64,000 bases of DNA. Origin: Unio delphinus (taxonomy: Eukaryota > Mollusca > Bivalvia > Unionida > Unionidae). The notes beneath the pieces are model-generated. The model was not told the origin of the DNA and searched no databases. It worked only from the letters and a program-made list of their open reading frames with translations. Of the stretch, positions 13,751-26,462 are shown piece after piece (positions within the stretch are counted from its first letter, which is position 1; each line of letters opens with the position of its first letter). The DNA lies in the NCBI GenBank assembly GCA_029339505.1, contig JAQISU010000114.1:3006001-3070000 (forward strand), read 5' to 3'. Position numbers and translations under genes: made by a program.

Positions 13751-16423
13751 ACGATATAGCAAAATTTACTTGCCTATCATTAACATATTGAATTTCATAC
13801 ATTTAGGCCAAAAATATATTCGGATCATGTACCATAAATAGCGATTGCGTTCAGTGGACAGTGGGCTTGTGAAAACTTTGAAACATTATACAGTCTGCCA
13901 TGTGGATATCACACTCATGCTGTAAACACTATCTAGACAAGTATATCAAGTAGGCAAAGGAGCATACATTTTAGTTTTTGTCACACTTTGTATTTATTCC
14001 TTGATATATTGACACAAGGTAACTTAATCTGTTTTCATACCAAAATCTTTAATAAAGTTTGTTTATTAAGAATGCAATGGATGGGTTGATTGACGCAAGT
14101 ATTTGTTTAGAAGCATAACATAAATTATTTGTTTTGGCAGGTGCTGCTATTTATTTTTAAGACTTCTCGTAATATAAATTTACAACGAAATTTATGAGTT
14201 CTTTGAATGGTTTTCATTTCCATTATAATAAATGTATATAAATTTATCCAAGTCAGAAGGACTGCGAAACCGTTTCTATCAATTACTGAATCAAATCGAT
14301 ATTACTCGAATTTTTCAAATTTTCATTCTGGTAAGCATTAGCTAATTGTAAAACTTAATGAGTATTCGCAGTATTGATCAAATGTCAAACTTTGATTGTT
14401 TGTAATAAAACCCGACTTAGTTGAATACATCCCTAAAAAGTATTTCATGGAAGGTTTGCGGAAATGCATCTGAACAGGGCATGCTCTGTCGTATATTGAC
14501 TGAAACGGACAATTATGCAACCCGTTTTATTTAATGAGGCAATTTCCTTGCTTATCATATGAACAAAGAATGCTCGTCTGAATAACCAGTCAATCTTTAA
14601 TTTCAACGGGTCAATTTCAGTCTTCTCTCTCAGTGAGAGACAAATGATGGTGTGTAAAAACAAGCCGTGATCTTTTCAAGACTGTATTTAACCTGTCTTA
14701 GAATACTCTCTAGTTCCCGGATGTAAACATTTGATAATATTGAGTGAGCGTAGTTTGTATTAGGTTTGAGGCAGATAACGGTAACGAATTTGTATATTTA
14801 AAAAAAATAAACATTTTTTTCTTGGAAATCCTATCTTTATCCCCTCTCTAATCCATTCCCGCTAAGTTAGTTCATGTGTCATGGAATTGATCCCAATGGA
14901 ACTATTGTTTTCGCTTTACCTGCCACCCCCCACTCCACCCCACCCCCAGCTTTTACCGCAACAAATTTAAATTAGGAAACGATCAGGGATAAAAATGTAA
15001 TTTTTTTGCTCATTCCATTTTTTTGATTTATAATTTACAATTCGACTGCCACAAAATTGAAAACTAAAATTGAACTTCTGCCTTACAGTGAATCTTGGAT
15101 TATGTTTTTGAAGACATTATATAGACCGAGGCAATTTTGTCCAAACTTTGCTTGACACAACTGAAGGAATGGTTTTGTGTGTGATCAAATATCAACAAAA
15201 CACGATCATCCACGACATTCCAAGTGCAATTATTGCTCAGCTGCTACAAATGCTGGATTGCTGGATAATTTCCTTGCATACATGTATGTGGGCGTTTGTC
15301 GTAATAAATGACATATCGCATTCATCATTCTCCATTTAATCTACAATATGGCTGCTGACTAGTGCATTGAATATAAGTAGCTATCAAGCTCATATGATGT
15401 TTGCTAGTCTAGAAGATCGTTTTCTTTTGGTAGGTGAATTCAAAGCGCTGTATTTGTCCTGTCTCTTTTAAACATTTGCGTGCATTTTCAGTCTTTGTTC
15501 CCACCTAGCTATATGCATTCCTTAAATTTTGAAATCGTACATGTAAATTCATCTTAAAATGCAAGAAGAGAAAATTAATGTTATGTTGTTATGTTGGAAT
15601 ACGTGGTTGTCTTGCTGGTCAAACATCACATCATCGTACACGAAACATATACTTATTGTCCGTACAATAGATAAATATTTTTAAACAAACAAAAGATAGT
15701 GTTGGATTTATTCATATATTACAAGTGCCAACGAATCTGGAAACAAATGCTTGCCAATATTTCAGCACTTTATTCGCAGCAAATAAGAAAGATTATACTT
15801 TTGTCTCTGCCATTGAGAATCCAGTACAAAAAGTGGGTTTTCGAATGGGATCAAATAATAAACAGGATGCCATGTTGCTATCACGTGAACATTGTGTTCC
15901 GTAAACACTCGCTGGGTAGCATTATCGTTGAGAACTAACACGTAGACAAAAGTGTATCATAATTTTGTTTTAATGCTTGGACGTTTCATTAAAGGTAACG
16001 TATCTCTTTTTCCCAATAGGTAATTGTATTGTATTTATCAAAGTGTCATTGGATCAGTTAACGGATACAAATGTGAGAATAAAACATGACACGTATCTAT
16101 ATTTGCCCGTCTCTTTGTCAGTTGTCCACTACAATGTCTAAGTTATCTTTACCACGGGGATAAAGTGTTTTCTTCATTTCGAGATTTCATATTTTGTAAA
16201 TGTTAAACCAGAAAGATCATTGGACGTTTCATACATTACACCGTGTCAAATGGGTTTAGGTTATACTTATTCATTGTTGTTACCGCTAACATATGTTGAA
16301 ACGTGATACTATTGTTTTCCGTACGATCAAATTACACGGAGCCTTGTCATATAGACAATAGCAAAACCAATAGCAAAACTACGCAGAGGTAATTGGAACT
16401 TTTGAAAACATTCCCACCCACCC

Positions 16424-16427
<4 letters not shown>

Positions 16428-16492
<65 letters not shown>

Positions 16493-16494
16493 AC
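16428..16494. repeat. (CT)n-(CA)n microsatellite, copy A
   Basis: (CT)n to about 16468, then (CA)n to 16494. The copy-B equivalent is 22872-22925. Confidence 0.95.
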
Positions 16495-17828
16495 TTTTTA
16501 AAACAAAGTATTATGCGATTTATCTTTCATGTGTTTTGCTTCTTAAACAAATAAATTTATGAAAACCTTTGAGACAAACAGACAGCACGAGCAATCATCT
16601 TTCTCAATCATAAAACTCTAACGTACACCAAATTAATAGAGGAAGCAAAATAAATAAACACTATTGATAAATAATGTGTATGATGTGCGGACTTTTTCAT
16701 CATATTTTCTTCGACATGTGATATGTAGACAACGAAAACAATAGGAAAATATAAATCATGGATCGACAATGAAACCAAAAAGTATTCAATTCATGCAGCA
16801 TTAGGAAAACATTGTCAAGTAAATGGGAACCTTTTTGTAAACAGTATATTTTTTACTTTTCGTGAAAAGTGAGAAACAGTATATTGTATTGTATCTCTGG
16901 GCTCACATCATGCCACTACTGTCTCGAACTCTTTCCAGTTCCATGTATATCAGATGGTAATTATATTGCATTGCTACAGCAATTTATGTTTTATTTGATA
17001 TATTATGGTCAGAGAAAGGTAAATCCCACTACAGGTAGCTCTTACAACATGAGGAGCAACACTATAGGCTGCTTTTCGGCAATGTTACATGTTTGGTGTA
17101 AACTGCAAAATATGATATTTATCTATTATTAATATATATCATACATGTATGCCAAGAATTCTTGCTGCACGTTATCATTGTAACAATACTTGTAATTATC
17201 AGTTCAGTAACGATCGTGTTTTATGTGTATTTGAGAGTGAGCGCAAATGTATTTTGAAGTATCTCAAGGAAAGTTAGAACCGATTTTAAAAGGTCTACCG
17301 AAAATTAAGGATTCCATTCGTAGTTATTCGACAATTTTTATATCTGCCAGTATTATACATGTTGATCATAAAGATTAACATTTCCATCGTCCAATATCAA
17401 CCCAGGCATAAACATTTATTTTCCACCAAAAGTAAACGCGGCGGACAGAAGTCGGTAGTTCTACAGCTTATCAATCGATAAACCTCTGCTATTTTAAGCC
17501 AATCTTTTTGTAACCTCTGAAGTTTTCATTGATTGCAGCGAAGAACATGCTATTTCGGAAAGAACTTAAAAAGTTTTATTCGGTTCTTAAGTGATATTGT
17601 ATAAACAGTCCAATTTGGCTACTATTATAAAATCTGCATTACCGTAACCTACCATAGATATAGTAAAAGTCACACGATAAATGCAAGTGTATTTACTATA
17701 ATAAATTAAAAAACTAATTTTAGATTTAGAAATTTAATCGAAATATAGTTATATGAAAGTTTCTTCAATCGTGAATTTTGAGTGATGTGCACATTAGTTG
17801 TCATTTTAAACAAATCCAGAAGAAAATT

Positions 17829-17917
17829 ATGGATCGCTATGGACTTCACAATTACAGTTCGGCATTACAGATGGTCAAGAAAGTCAATGAACTTTTACGG
17901 TTGCAGTTGGAATCAAG
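17829..17917 (+). CDS. Candidate first coding exon, copy B
   Basis: Equivalent of 11882-11970. Over 89 bases there are three differences: Tyr to His at residue 7, Glu to Gln at residue 14, and one silent change. Start and donor (TCAAG|GTGGGT at 17918) are intact. If real, the duplication created two alternative or paralogous first exons. Confidence 0.35.
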
Positions 17918-18286
17918 GTGGGTTCAGCTGAGCAAGAAGTCACTCGCTGTTTTATTCATCTCCTGTATTGGATGTTCGTCTATGAATGAGATCGAGGAGT
18001 AATATACAATAAGTTTTATTCTGATCTTTTACACATGAAAATTATAATTCTAAGCATGATTTAAGATTTAACTAACATAAATCTGAATTGATAGTCGCGT
18101 GTCTGCTGTCTTTACGTGTATGAAGGAGCTCGTTTGTATTGGGAAAAAAGTATTATATAAGAATTGAAATACACGACATGACATGCCATGCAGAAGATAT
18201 ATAGGGAAGTTACATAAATGTCTCCAATTTATTGGACTTGTGTACCATTAATTTTTGTTTATAATGCAACTTCTCAACCGCAGGCG

Positions 18287-18581
18287 ACCGCTCAAGTGGC
18301 CTAGTGGTTAGAAAGTCCGCTTCGGATGCGGGAGGTCGCTGGATCGAACCCCGCAGAGTCACACTAAAGACTTATAAAAATGGTACTAACAGCTGCCTCG
18401 CTTGGTGCTCAGCATGAAGAGGTTAGTGTTAGGACTGGTCGGCCTGGTGTAAGGATAACGTGACTGGGTGGGACGTAATGATATATGTCTGCGGCATGAT
18501 GCCCCAGTGTTAAACATCAGTATAAACTATCACACTTCAGACATCGAAGCGACATGACTAAATTTGTTTTATAGCTATGCT

Positions 18582-18638
<57 letters not shown>
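18287..18638 (+). mobile_element. SINE family 2 with (CA)n tail, copy B
   Basis: Same element and same target-site duplication CGCAGGCG (18279-18286 and 18639-18646) as in copy A. It was inserted before the 6-kb duplication. The (CA)n tail is longer here (about 18583-18636). Confidence 0.85.
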
Positions 18639-18639
<1 letters not shown>

Positions 18640-19648
18640 GCAGGCGCAGTCCCTTTTAAATGACACCGCGCAACAAAACAGATTTAAACGGGATCATCCC
18701 GCTTGCTTGACTTTGCCTAACCTGAACCACAAAGACCACAAATACATTTTGTAACTCCGCGGGCGAACCAAAAACCTAATATGCCAGTGGGTAAAGTCCG
18801 AACGTTATCAAATAGATGATTACAAATAACGTTATACAACGTTAAGAAGTAAATCGTATTCTATAGACCAAATATACCAGTTCTAAACATAGCATTGAAA
18901 TCTATAAACCTGTCAGAGATTTTCCGACTATAGTCTGATCTTCACATTCTGATTCTTCATGGTATGCATGATAGTAAAATCTTAGTTATTTGTCACCACC
19001 GTTATGCTGGTTCCCAACCTTTGTCAAAGTAAACTATATCTCAACAAATTCGTCTCTTACATGTCAATAACGGCTCGCCCTGATTAACCATGACAAAACT
19101 GAGATTCAATTGAATTTACGGAGTTAAACATTCAACAGCGCCCAATTCATCGTCACTGCAGTACATTGGTGCTAAAACTGCAACAAAAAAAATCGTTATT
19201 CAGTAACTAAACAACAACGATTTAAAATGTCACATTCCACTCTTACAACTAACTCCAATGATAGAATCTTACGCCAAAATACACTATGTAAATCACAATG
19301 ATCACCCCTTCTAATTTTCTTAGATCCTGCTGGAAGAAGTCGGAAGCAAATAATTTCTGACCTTATTGAGGACAATACTTCTCGTGATTAATAGTAATTA
19401 ATTGATGCAAAGCGTTGTCTCAGCCTTCATATGCGAATACAATAAAATAACTACACAACATGAAAACACTGCATCCATGTGACTGTGTTCCTTCAACACA
19501 CTGGAAAACATTGGATTGTCCTTCACCCAACCATTCAACAGCCACGTGGACATAGCTGTTGTCCACTCGTACATATATTTTGCTGTTGCTAAACCAAAAG
19601 AAAATATGTTCTTATCTACTAATTGTTTCTACTCAAGAGCATGCTTAC

Positions 19649-19650
<2 letters not shown>

Positions 19651-19698
<48 letters not shown>
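19651..19698. repeat. (GT)n microsatellite, copy B
   Basis: Counterpart of 13702-13748 in copy A. Confidence 0.95.
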
Positions 19699-19700
<2 letters not shown>

Positions 19701-21559
19701 AACGATATAGCAAGATTTACTTGCCTATCATTAACATATTGAATTTCATACATTTAGGCCAAAATTTTATTCGGATCATCTACTGTAAATAGCTATTGCG
19801 TTCAGTGGACAGTGGGCTTGTGAAAACAGTGAAACATTATACAGTCTGCCATGTGGATATCACACTCATGCTGTAAACACTATCTAGACAAGTATATCAA
19901 GTAGGCAAAGGGGCATACATTTTAGTTTTTGTCACACTTTGTATTTATTCCTTGATATATTGACACAAGGTAACTTAATCTGTTTTCATACCAAAATCTT
20001 TAATAAAGTTTGTTTATTAAGAATGCAATGGATGGGTTGATTGACGCAAGTATTTGTTTAGAAGCATAACATAAATTATTTGTTTTGGCAGTTGCTGTTA
20101 TTTATTTTTAAGACTTCTCGTAATATTAATTTACAACGAAATTTATGAGTTCTTTGAATGGTTTTTTTTTTTCATTTCCATTATAATAAATGTATATGAA
20201 TTTATCCAAGTCAGAAGGACTGCGAAACCGTTTATATCAATTACTGAATCAAATCGATATTACTCAAATTTTTCAAATTTTCATTCTGGTAAGCATTAGC
20301 TAATTGTAAAACTTAATGAGTATTCGCAGTATTGATCAAATGTCAAGCCTTGATTGTTTGTAACAAAACCCGACTTAGTTGAATACATCCCTAAAAAGTA
20401 TTTCATGGAAGGTTTGCGGAAATGCATCATCTGAACAGGGCTTGCTTTGTCGTATATTGACTGAAACGGACAATTATGCAACCCGTTTTATTTAATGAGG
20501 CAATTTCCCTGCTTATCATATGAACAAAGAACGCTCGTCTGAATAACCAATCAATCTTTAATTTCAACGGGTCAATTTCAGTCTTCTCTCTCAGTGAGAG
20601 ACAAATGATGGTGTGTAAAAAAGCCGTGTTCTTTTCAAGACTGTATTTAACCTTTCTTAGAATACTCTCTAGTTCCCGGATGTAAACATTTGATAATATT
20701 GAGTGAGCGTAGTTTGTATTAGGTTTGAGGCAGATAACGGTAACGAATTTGTATATTTAAAATAAATAAACATTTTTTTTTTGGAAATCCTATCTTTGTC
20801 CCCTCTCTAATCCATTCCCGCTAAGTTAGTTCATGTGTCATGGAATTGATCCCAATGGAACTATTATTTTCGCTTTACCCGCCCCCCCCCCCCACTCCAC
20901 CCCCACCCCCAGCTTTTACCGCAACAAATTTAAATTAGGAAACGATCAGGGATAAAAATGTAATTTTTTTGCTCATTCCATTTATTGATTTATAGTTTAC
21001 AATTCGACTACCACAAAATTGTAAACTAAAATTGAACTTCTGCCTTACAGTGAATCTTGGATTATGTTTTTGAAGACATTATATAGACCGAGGCAATTTT
21101 GTCCAAACTTTGCTTGACACAACTGAAGGAATGGTTTTGTGTGTGATCAAATATCAACAAAACACGATCATCCACGACATTCCAATTGCAATTATTGCTC
21201 AGCTGCTACAAATGCTGGATTGCTGGATAATTTCCTTGCATACATGTATGTGGGCGTTTGTCGTAATAAATGACACATCGCGTTCATCATTCTCCATTTA
21301 ATCTACAATATGGCTGCTGACTAGTGCATTGAATATAAGTAGCTATCAAGCTCATATGATGTTTGCTAGTCTAGAAGATCATTTTCTTTTGGTAGGTGAA
21401 TTCAAAGCGCTGTATTTGTCCTGTCTCTTTTAAACATTTGCGTGCATTTTCAGTCTTTGTTCCCACCTAGCTATATGCATTCCTTAAATTTTGAAATCGT
21501 ACATGTAAATTGATCTTAAAATGCAAGAAGAGAAAATTAATGTTATGTTGTTATGTTGC

Positions 21560-22048
21560 AAGTTTAATGTTCCTCCCATTTACATACCTACCTACGTACC
21601 TACCTATCTACCCCCCCCCCCACATACATACATACATACATACATACATACATACATACATACATACATACATTTGTAATTACATTTGTTTCCAGGTTAT
21701 ACTTTTATCAATATCGAAACCTGTTGTGCAAGAAACTCAACGTCCAAAAAGTCGAAACCTTTGACAGTATATATAACTCTGATAAAAATAAAGTTCCAAA
21801 GTCACGAAAGTCTACATTTCTATCAAAAATAAAGTTATGGTTATGCAACTTGAACAATATTTTCCTAACTTGGAGCCGTCTCATAGAATATCATATATTC
21901 GTGAAGCAGGTGCTCTAAAGGTAGCATCCTTGATGTGGGATTTCAGCAATTATTCCCTGCTGACAGGTTTCAACAAGAATGGTCTGTTAACGAACGGCCA
22001 TAATGATTCTATGACATGTTCCTATCAGGTCGGGCGCACTTGTCTCGG
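21560..22048 (+). other. Block present only in copy B
   Basis: Copy A goes directly from TTATGTTG to GAATACGTGG. Copy B has about 490 bp between these, including a (TACA)n array (about 21622-21672). It also has an open frame from 21837 (QYFPNLEPSHRISYIREAG ...) that continues into the shared sequence to 22121. No terminal inverted repeats or target duplication were seen, so deletion from copy A is as likely as insertion into copy B. The frame has no recognised domain. Confidence 0.7.
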
Positions 22049-22869
22049 AATACGTGGTTGTCTTGCTGGTCAAACATCACATCATCGTACACGAAACATA
22101 TACTTATTGTCCATACAATAGATAAATATTTTTGAAAAGACAAAAGACAGTGTTGGATTTATTCATATATTACAAGTGCCAACGAATCTGGAAACAAATG
22201 CTTGCCAATATTTTTTCAGCACTTTATTCGCAGCAAATAAGAAAAATTATACTTTTGTCTCTGCCATTGAGAATCCAGTACAGAAAGTGGGATTTCGAAT
22301 GGGATAAAATAATAAACAGGATGTCATGTTGCTATCACGTAAACATTGTGTTCCGTAAACACACGCTGGGTAGCATTATCGTTGAGAACTAACACGTAGA
22401 CAAAAGTGTATCATAATTTTGTTTTAATGCTTGGACGTTTCATTAAAGGTAACGTATCTTTTTTTCCCAATAGGTAATTGTATTGTATTTATCAAAGTGT
22501 CATTGGATCAGTTAACGGATACAAATATGAGAATAAAACATGGCACGTATCTATATTTGCCCGTCTCTTTGTCAGTTGTCCACTACAATGTCCAAGTAAT
22601 GTTTACCACGGGGATAAAGTGTTTTCTTCGTTTCGAGATTTCATATTTTGTAAATGTTAAACCAGACAGATCAATGGACGTTTCATACATTACACCGTGT
22701 CAAATGGATTTAGGTTATACTTGACAAATATTCATTGTTGTTACCTCTAACATGTGTTGAAACGTGATACTATTGTTTTCCGTGCGATCAAATTACACGG
22801 AGCCTTGTCATATAGACAATAGCAAAACCAATAGCAAAACTACGCAGAGGTAATTGGAACTTTTAAAAA

Positions 22870-22871
<2 letters not shown>

Positions 22872-22918
<47 letters not shown>

Positions 22919-22925
22919 TACACAC
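22872..22925. repeat. (CT)n-(CA)n microsatellite, copy B
   Basis: Shorter counterpart of 16428-16494. Confidence 0.95.
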
Positions 22926-23207
22926 TTTTTTAAACAAAGTATTATGCGATTTATCTAACATGTGTTTTGCTTTTTAAACAAATTAATGTATGAAAACCTT
23001 TGAGACAAACAGACAGCACGAGCAATCATCTTTCTCAATCATAAAACTCCAACGTACACCAAATTAATAGAGGAAGCAAAATAAATAAACAGTGTTGATA
23101 AATAATGTGTATGATGTGCGGACTTTTTCATCATATTTTCTTCGACATGTGATATGTAGACAACGAAAACAATAGGAAAATATAAATCATGGATCGACAA
23201 TGAAACC

Positions 23208-24341
23208 ATTATTTGCATAGAAACATATTGAACAATGTGTTTATTACTCCAAAAGGACAATACTATTCTACAAGCCTTGCATTATATCTGACATACGTTC
23301 ACTCCAACAGATCCTGGTGGAATGGCACACTCTTTCATAAATACACAAGAGCTACATCGAGTAAATTATTTTAACACCAACACACTCGTTAGATACACGA
23401 TAGCGTGGCGACACATCAGCGTGATTTTATACTGTTAGGAATAATATCAAAGATCCGCGATATCATTAGACCACACAGCTCGATATTTACTGGCGCAATC
23501 AATCTAGTGTTTTATTATCTTATATAAAATGAACTTAATATTATACTGTTTGAAATCTTACTACAATAAATGATACAATGCAATTGAAAAGGCAATAATC
23601 CTGATTGATTTAAGCGAATAATGTCTGTTTTATGTTTTTCCACAAATAAATTTGGTACTATTGTATAGGACTTTTGTACCTGAGGTACAAACACAATGTC
23701 AGTTAATTTGCTCTGAAGGAAGAAAAATACAAAAGCACTCCATCCCCCTTACCTGTAATTGTTTCACACTTATATGAATTAGTTGTACCACTTGCAAGAA
23801 ATTGTTATCGCCTGGTGAAGGCGCGTAGAGTGGTATTACAGATCGAAGGATTTCAAGTTCGGTTCGTGTTTGTGTAATTGTGAGTATCTGATGTTGATTA
23901 TTTTGAATGGAACTTAGAAATAAACCAGGTATTCAGATAATTTCATCTATGTATGTTTTTTTTCCTTGACAGTTTGTTTTAATGCAGTTGCCTTATCAAC
24001 TGCTAATAGTTTCTTTTTTTTCCATGAATACAAATTCGCACGACATGCATTTCCACTGTCTTACCAGTCCTTGAGAAGTCCATGCTGCCTGGTACTAATA
24101 TCTATTGTCCAAGCTTTTATCATCTATATTAAGTGAATACTTATTTTTTTTTTTTGGTTTCTAACTGCTTAAGGATTTATCTCGTGCCTTCTATTTCACA
24201 ATTTTATACTGTCTGCCTTTCAGTAGCATGGTCTTGAAAATCGTATCGTAGTTCTATTCGTGATCTTGTTTTTTTCAAAAAATAAATATATTGTTCTTTA
24301 TAATTCCTAATTTCTGCCAAATTAGTTCTCACTTTCTACAG
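23208..24341. other. Non-coding single-copy interval
   Basis: No coding, RNA or repeat signal was recognised beyond short homopolymer runs. Confidence 0.5.
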
Positions 24342-24443
24342 CTACAGTGTGTTTACTGCTGTGTGACGAATATTACCATATCCCTCATTAATCTTTGGTA
24401 AAACGTCAACCCATTTTCTTGCTTCGTTCTGAGTGACAATATT
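24342..24443 (-). pseudogene. Possible retroelement integrase remnant
   Basis: A 33-codon minus-strand frame reads NEARKWVDVLPKINEGYGNI then RHTAVNTL. This resembles the end of the catalytic core of retroelement or Polinton-type integrases (W-x-D-x-L-P ... Y-N-x-x-H-x-x). It is too short to classify and has no flanking element structure. Confidence 0.3.
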
Positions 24444-24769
24444 CCACATTATATTATTATGGGGTTTGTTGATCGTATATTATAGTATGGCGGTTTTGTC
24501 AGATGAGGATCGATATTTTCTGTATCTAAATTATTCTTGACTTCCTGGTTGTTGTTCAACTTTCCCCCGTAATTACACTGTAATGTGATTAATATTCCCT
24601 GCCTGATGATGTACGTGAAGACGTCATGTCTCTACTTTTTAAAATATATTTTCTGGGCCTAAGTGTAATTTCATAACAAACAGTGTCTATCATTGTCAAG
24701 ATGTATTGCTATTCATTGTTTATGTTTGATAACGCTTAGCTGTCAAACACGTATGTTTACCACTAATCA

Positions 24770-25114
24770 TCCGTTTATGTAAGATAGATATTTGTGTATA
24801 ACTGTTTTAAATCGTTTTTCATTTATACCATTTATGTAGACCTTTCGATTAATCATGTTTTCGTTTATTATATTGTTTCTAATTTTGCCACGTTTAATTT
24901 GTTTCCAGAATTGGTTGATGTTTCTGTTAAGACTCGGACTTTCAGGAGCCCAGTATATATGCCTTAAACAATATTCTTTCCTGTTTGTTTTCTGCCATTT
25001 ACAAGTCTTTCTTTTATTCTGAACAATTATCAACATGTTTTCAATCCTTACAAACTTATTAATGATTTCAGTTCCATAACAGGTTTTTTTCTTCAATTGA
25101 AATGGTTGATTCAA
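24770..25114 (-). pseudogene. Possible Tc1/mariner-like (IS630-type) transposase remnant
   Basis: A 115-codon minus-strand frame has the stretch APESPSLNRNINQFWKQIKR (residues about 56-75). This resembles the ...SPxLNPIExFWxxxK motif around the last catalytic acid of IS630/Tc1/mariner DDE transposases, and is followed by a basic helical C-terminus. Here Asn replaces Pro and the acidic residue in that motif, so activity would be lost. It is very rich in Lys/Asn/Ile, as A+T-rich sequence would be, so this is tentative. Confidence 0.35.
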
Positions 25115-25205
25115 AAACAGAAAATGTACAAACTAAGTCACCATCTGCTGTTTAGACTCTAAGTTTGTTTTCAACGAATTCTATATCTGTTTTGACGAAC
25201 ATTAT

Positions 25206-25310
25206 ATAATTAATGTGTAAAATTGATGCCATGTTAATTAATATAATTAACGTGTAAAATTGATGCCATGTTAATTAATATAATTAACGTGTAAAATTGA
25301 TGCCATGTTC
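25206..25310. repeat. 37-bp minisatellite, three copies
   Basis: The unit contains ATTAACGTGTAAAATTGATG and CCATGTTAATTAATATA, repeated about three times. Confidence 0.9.
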
Positions 25311-25906
25311 AGATTGTGTCGTAATTAGTATGGTTACGAAATTACGAAATTATCCAAAATCATATCTAATCAAACTTCATGTTGACTAATTCTGGTCATG
25401 TTGCATTCCGGATTGATGCTGATTTAACGTTAGATTTCACCATTGAGTGCAACGTTTGACTCAGCAGCTTTCCTGAAACATTGATACACAACTTCTTTTG
25501 TTCTTATCAGTAGTCAGTTCATTGAATATTGCTTAGATCACCACAAACTTGTACCACACCTAGATCAAATCTAAACCTGTAACAAATGCACGCTTTCTTA
25601 ATACTGAGATTGTTAAATTTTGTATAAAACTCACTGAATATCTGTATGAACTCTCTAAAAACTGTTGTGCTTACCAACAATGTGGCTTTGTTACTTTGCT
25701 TATATTTTGATGAATTTAAATTAAAACTTTTATTGCGATTTGTAACGATTGTGAATGATTATAAGTGTGTCATTTTAATCATTCCATTTAAGTTAGTAAG
25801 TTAGCATCTTAGTAAACAGGTATGAGAAAGGCTTATGCAGGAGCTCTGAAAATCCAGAAGTTGAGTAGATAGTGTCGTGACACAGTTTCTTTTTTTTTAT
25901 TTTCAG
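25311..25906. other. Non-coding interval
   Basis: Nothing recognised until the strong acceptor at 25889-25906. Confidence 0.5.
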
Positions 25907-26055
25907 TTTGCAACAATAAGATGGGCAGCCTGGTGATCACACGCTTTTTGGAGCGTGTTTTAGAATTATGTAACATGCGCGAGTTCTTCGGGCAGAAATT
26001 TGAATCAGTGCGTATTTGTTGTGCTTGGGCGACATGCCATGCCAACAAGATTTAG
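25907..26055 (+). CDS. Candidate terminal exon, unknown protein
   Basis: A strong acceptor (CTTTTTTTTTATTTTCAG) precedes a frame of 49 codons to a TAG at 26053-26055. The encoded peptide has MGSLVITRFLERVLELCNMR followed by EFFGQKFESVRICCAWATC. Base composition rises in G+C compared with both sides, as in other exons here. The acceptor leaves two bases to complete a codon (phase 1). It could also be a small single-exon gene starting at ATG 25921. No domain is recognised and no upstream partner was found. Confidence 0.4.
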
Positions 26056-26175
26056 CTATTTTAATTTAAATAGTGCACTCGTACTGTCTTAAACTGTATT
26101 TCCAACTGCTTGAAAATAAGTTACGTATGGTCTGCATGGCTAAGGTTAAAACAATTCTTTTAATCACAAACGTTA

Positions 26176-26176
<1 letters not shown>

Positions 26177-26224
<48 letters not shown>
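26177..26224. repeat. (AAT)n microsatellite
   Basis: About 16 AAT units. Confidence 0.95.
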
Positions 26225-26227
<3 letters not shown>

Positions 26228-26462
26228 ATCTCAGATATTACATAGCACAACCATATATTGACCATCGTTTACATACATTGTAAAAACACATAAAAAGGGC
26301 GCAAGAATACTATATTAGATCATCTGGGATGGTATGAAGTAAGAGCCGCATGTTTTGTGTCACATCAAGGATTTGTAGCGATATAAATGCTTCTTACAGT
26401 CGCTTTGTACAAATTTGTAAGTAGGGTTGACGATAATATGAAGTGAAATTATATGGAGGAAG

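Larger units (their letters stand above)
10832..16776 (+). repeat. Copy A of a ~6-kb tandem duplication
   Basis: The sequence from AAAAAGTATTCAATTCATGC (10832) to GATCGACAATGAAACC (16776) is repeated immediately afterwards, head to tail, from 16777. Single-base differences are sparse throughout, suggesting high identity. Copy A is 5945 bp. It lacks about 490 bp present in copy B, at the point equivalent to 15596. It contains a candidate start exon, a SINE with (CA)n tail, a (GT)n array and a (CT)n(CA)n array. Most of it is non-coding; several 60-90-codon frames shared by both copies (e.g. 10923-11186 and 15699-15938) have no recognised domain. Confidence 0.95.
16777..23207 (+). repeat. Copy B of the ~6-kb tandem duplication
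   Basis: 6431 bp. It begins directly after copy A with the same AAAAAGTATT and ends with GACAATGAAACC, where single-copy sequence (ATTATTTGCATAG) resumes. Offsets to copy A are about 5946 at the left, 5962 after small indels, and about 6450 after the extra block at 21560-22048. Confidence 0.95.

Noticed and set aside
14338..14663. Overlapping minus-strand frames shared with copy B
   Set aside because: Both copies have frameshifting differences (e.g. an extra codon-sized indel and changed lengths) and no recognised domain.
22431..22724. 97-codon frame in copy B with an acceptor-like TTTTTTTCCCAATAG
   Set aside because: The copy-A equivalent is disrupted within the corresponding frames, and there is no domain or donor.
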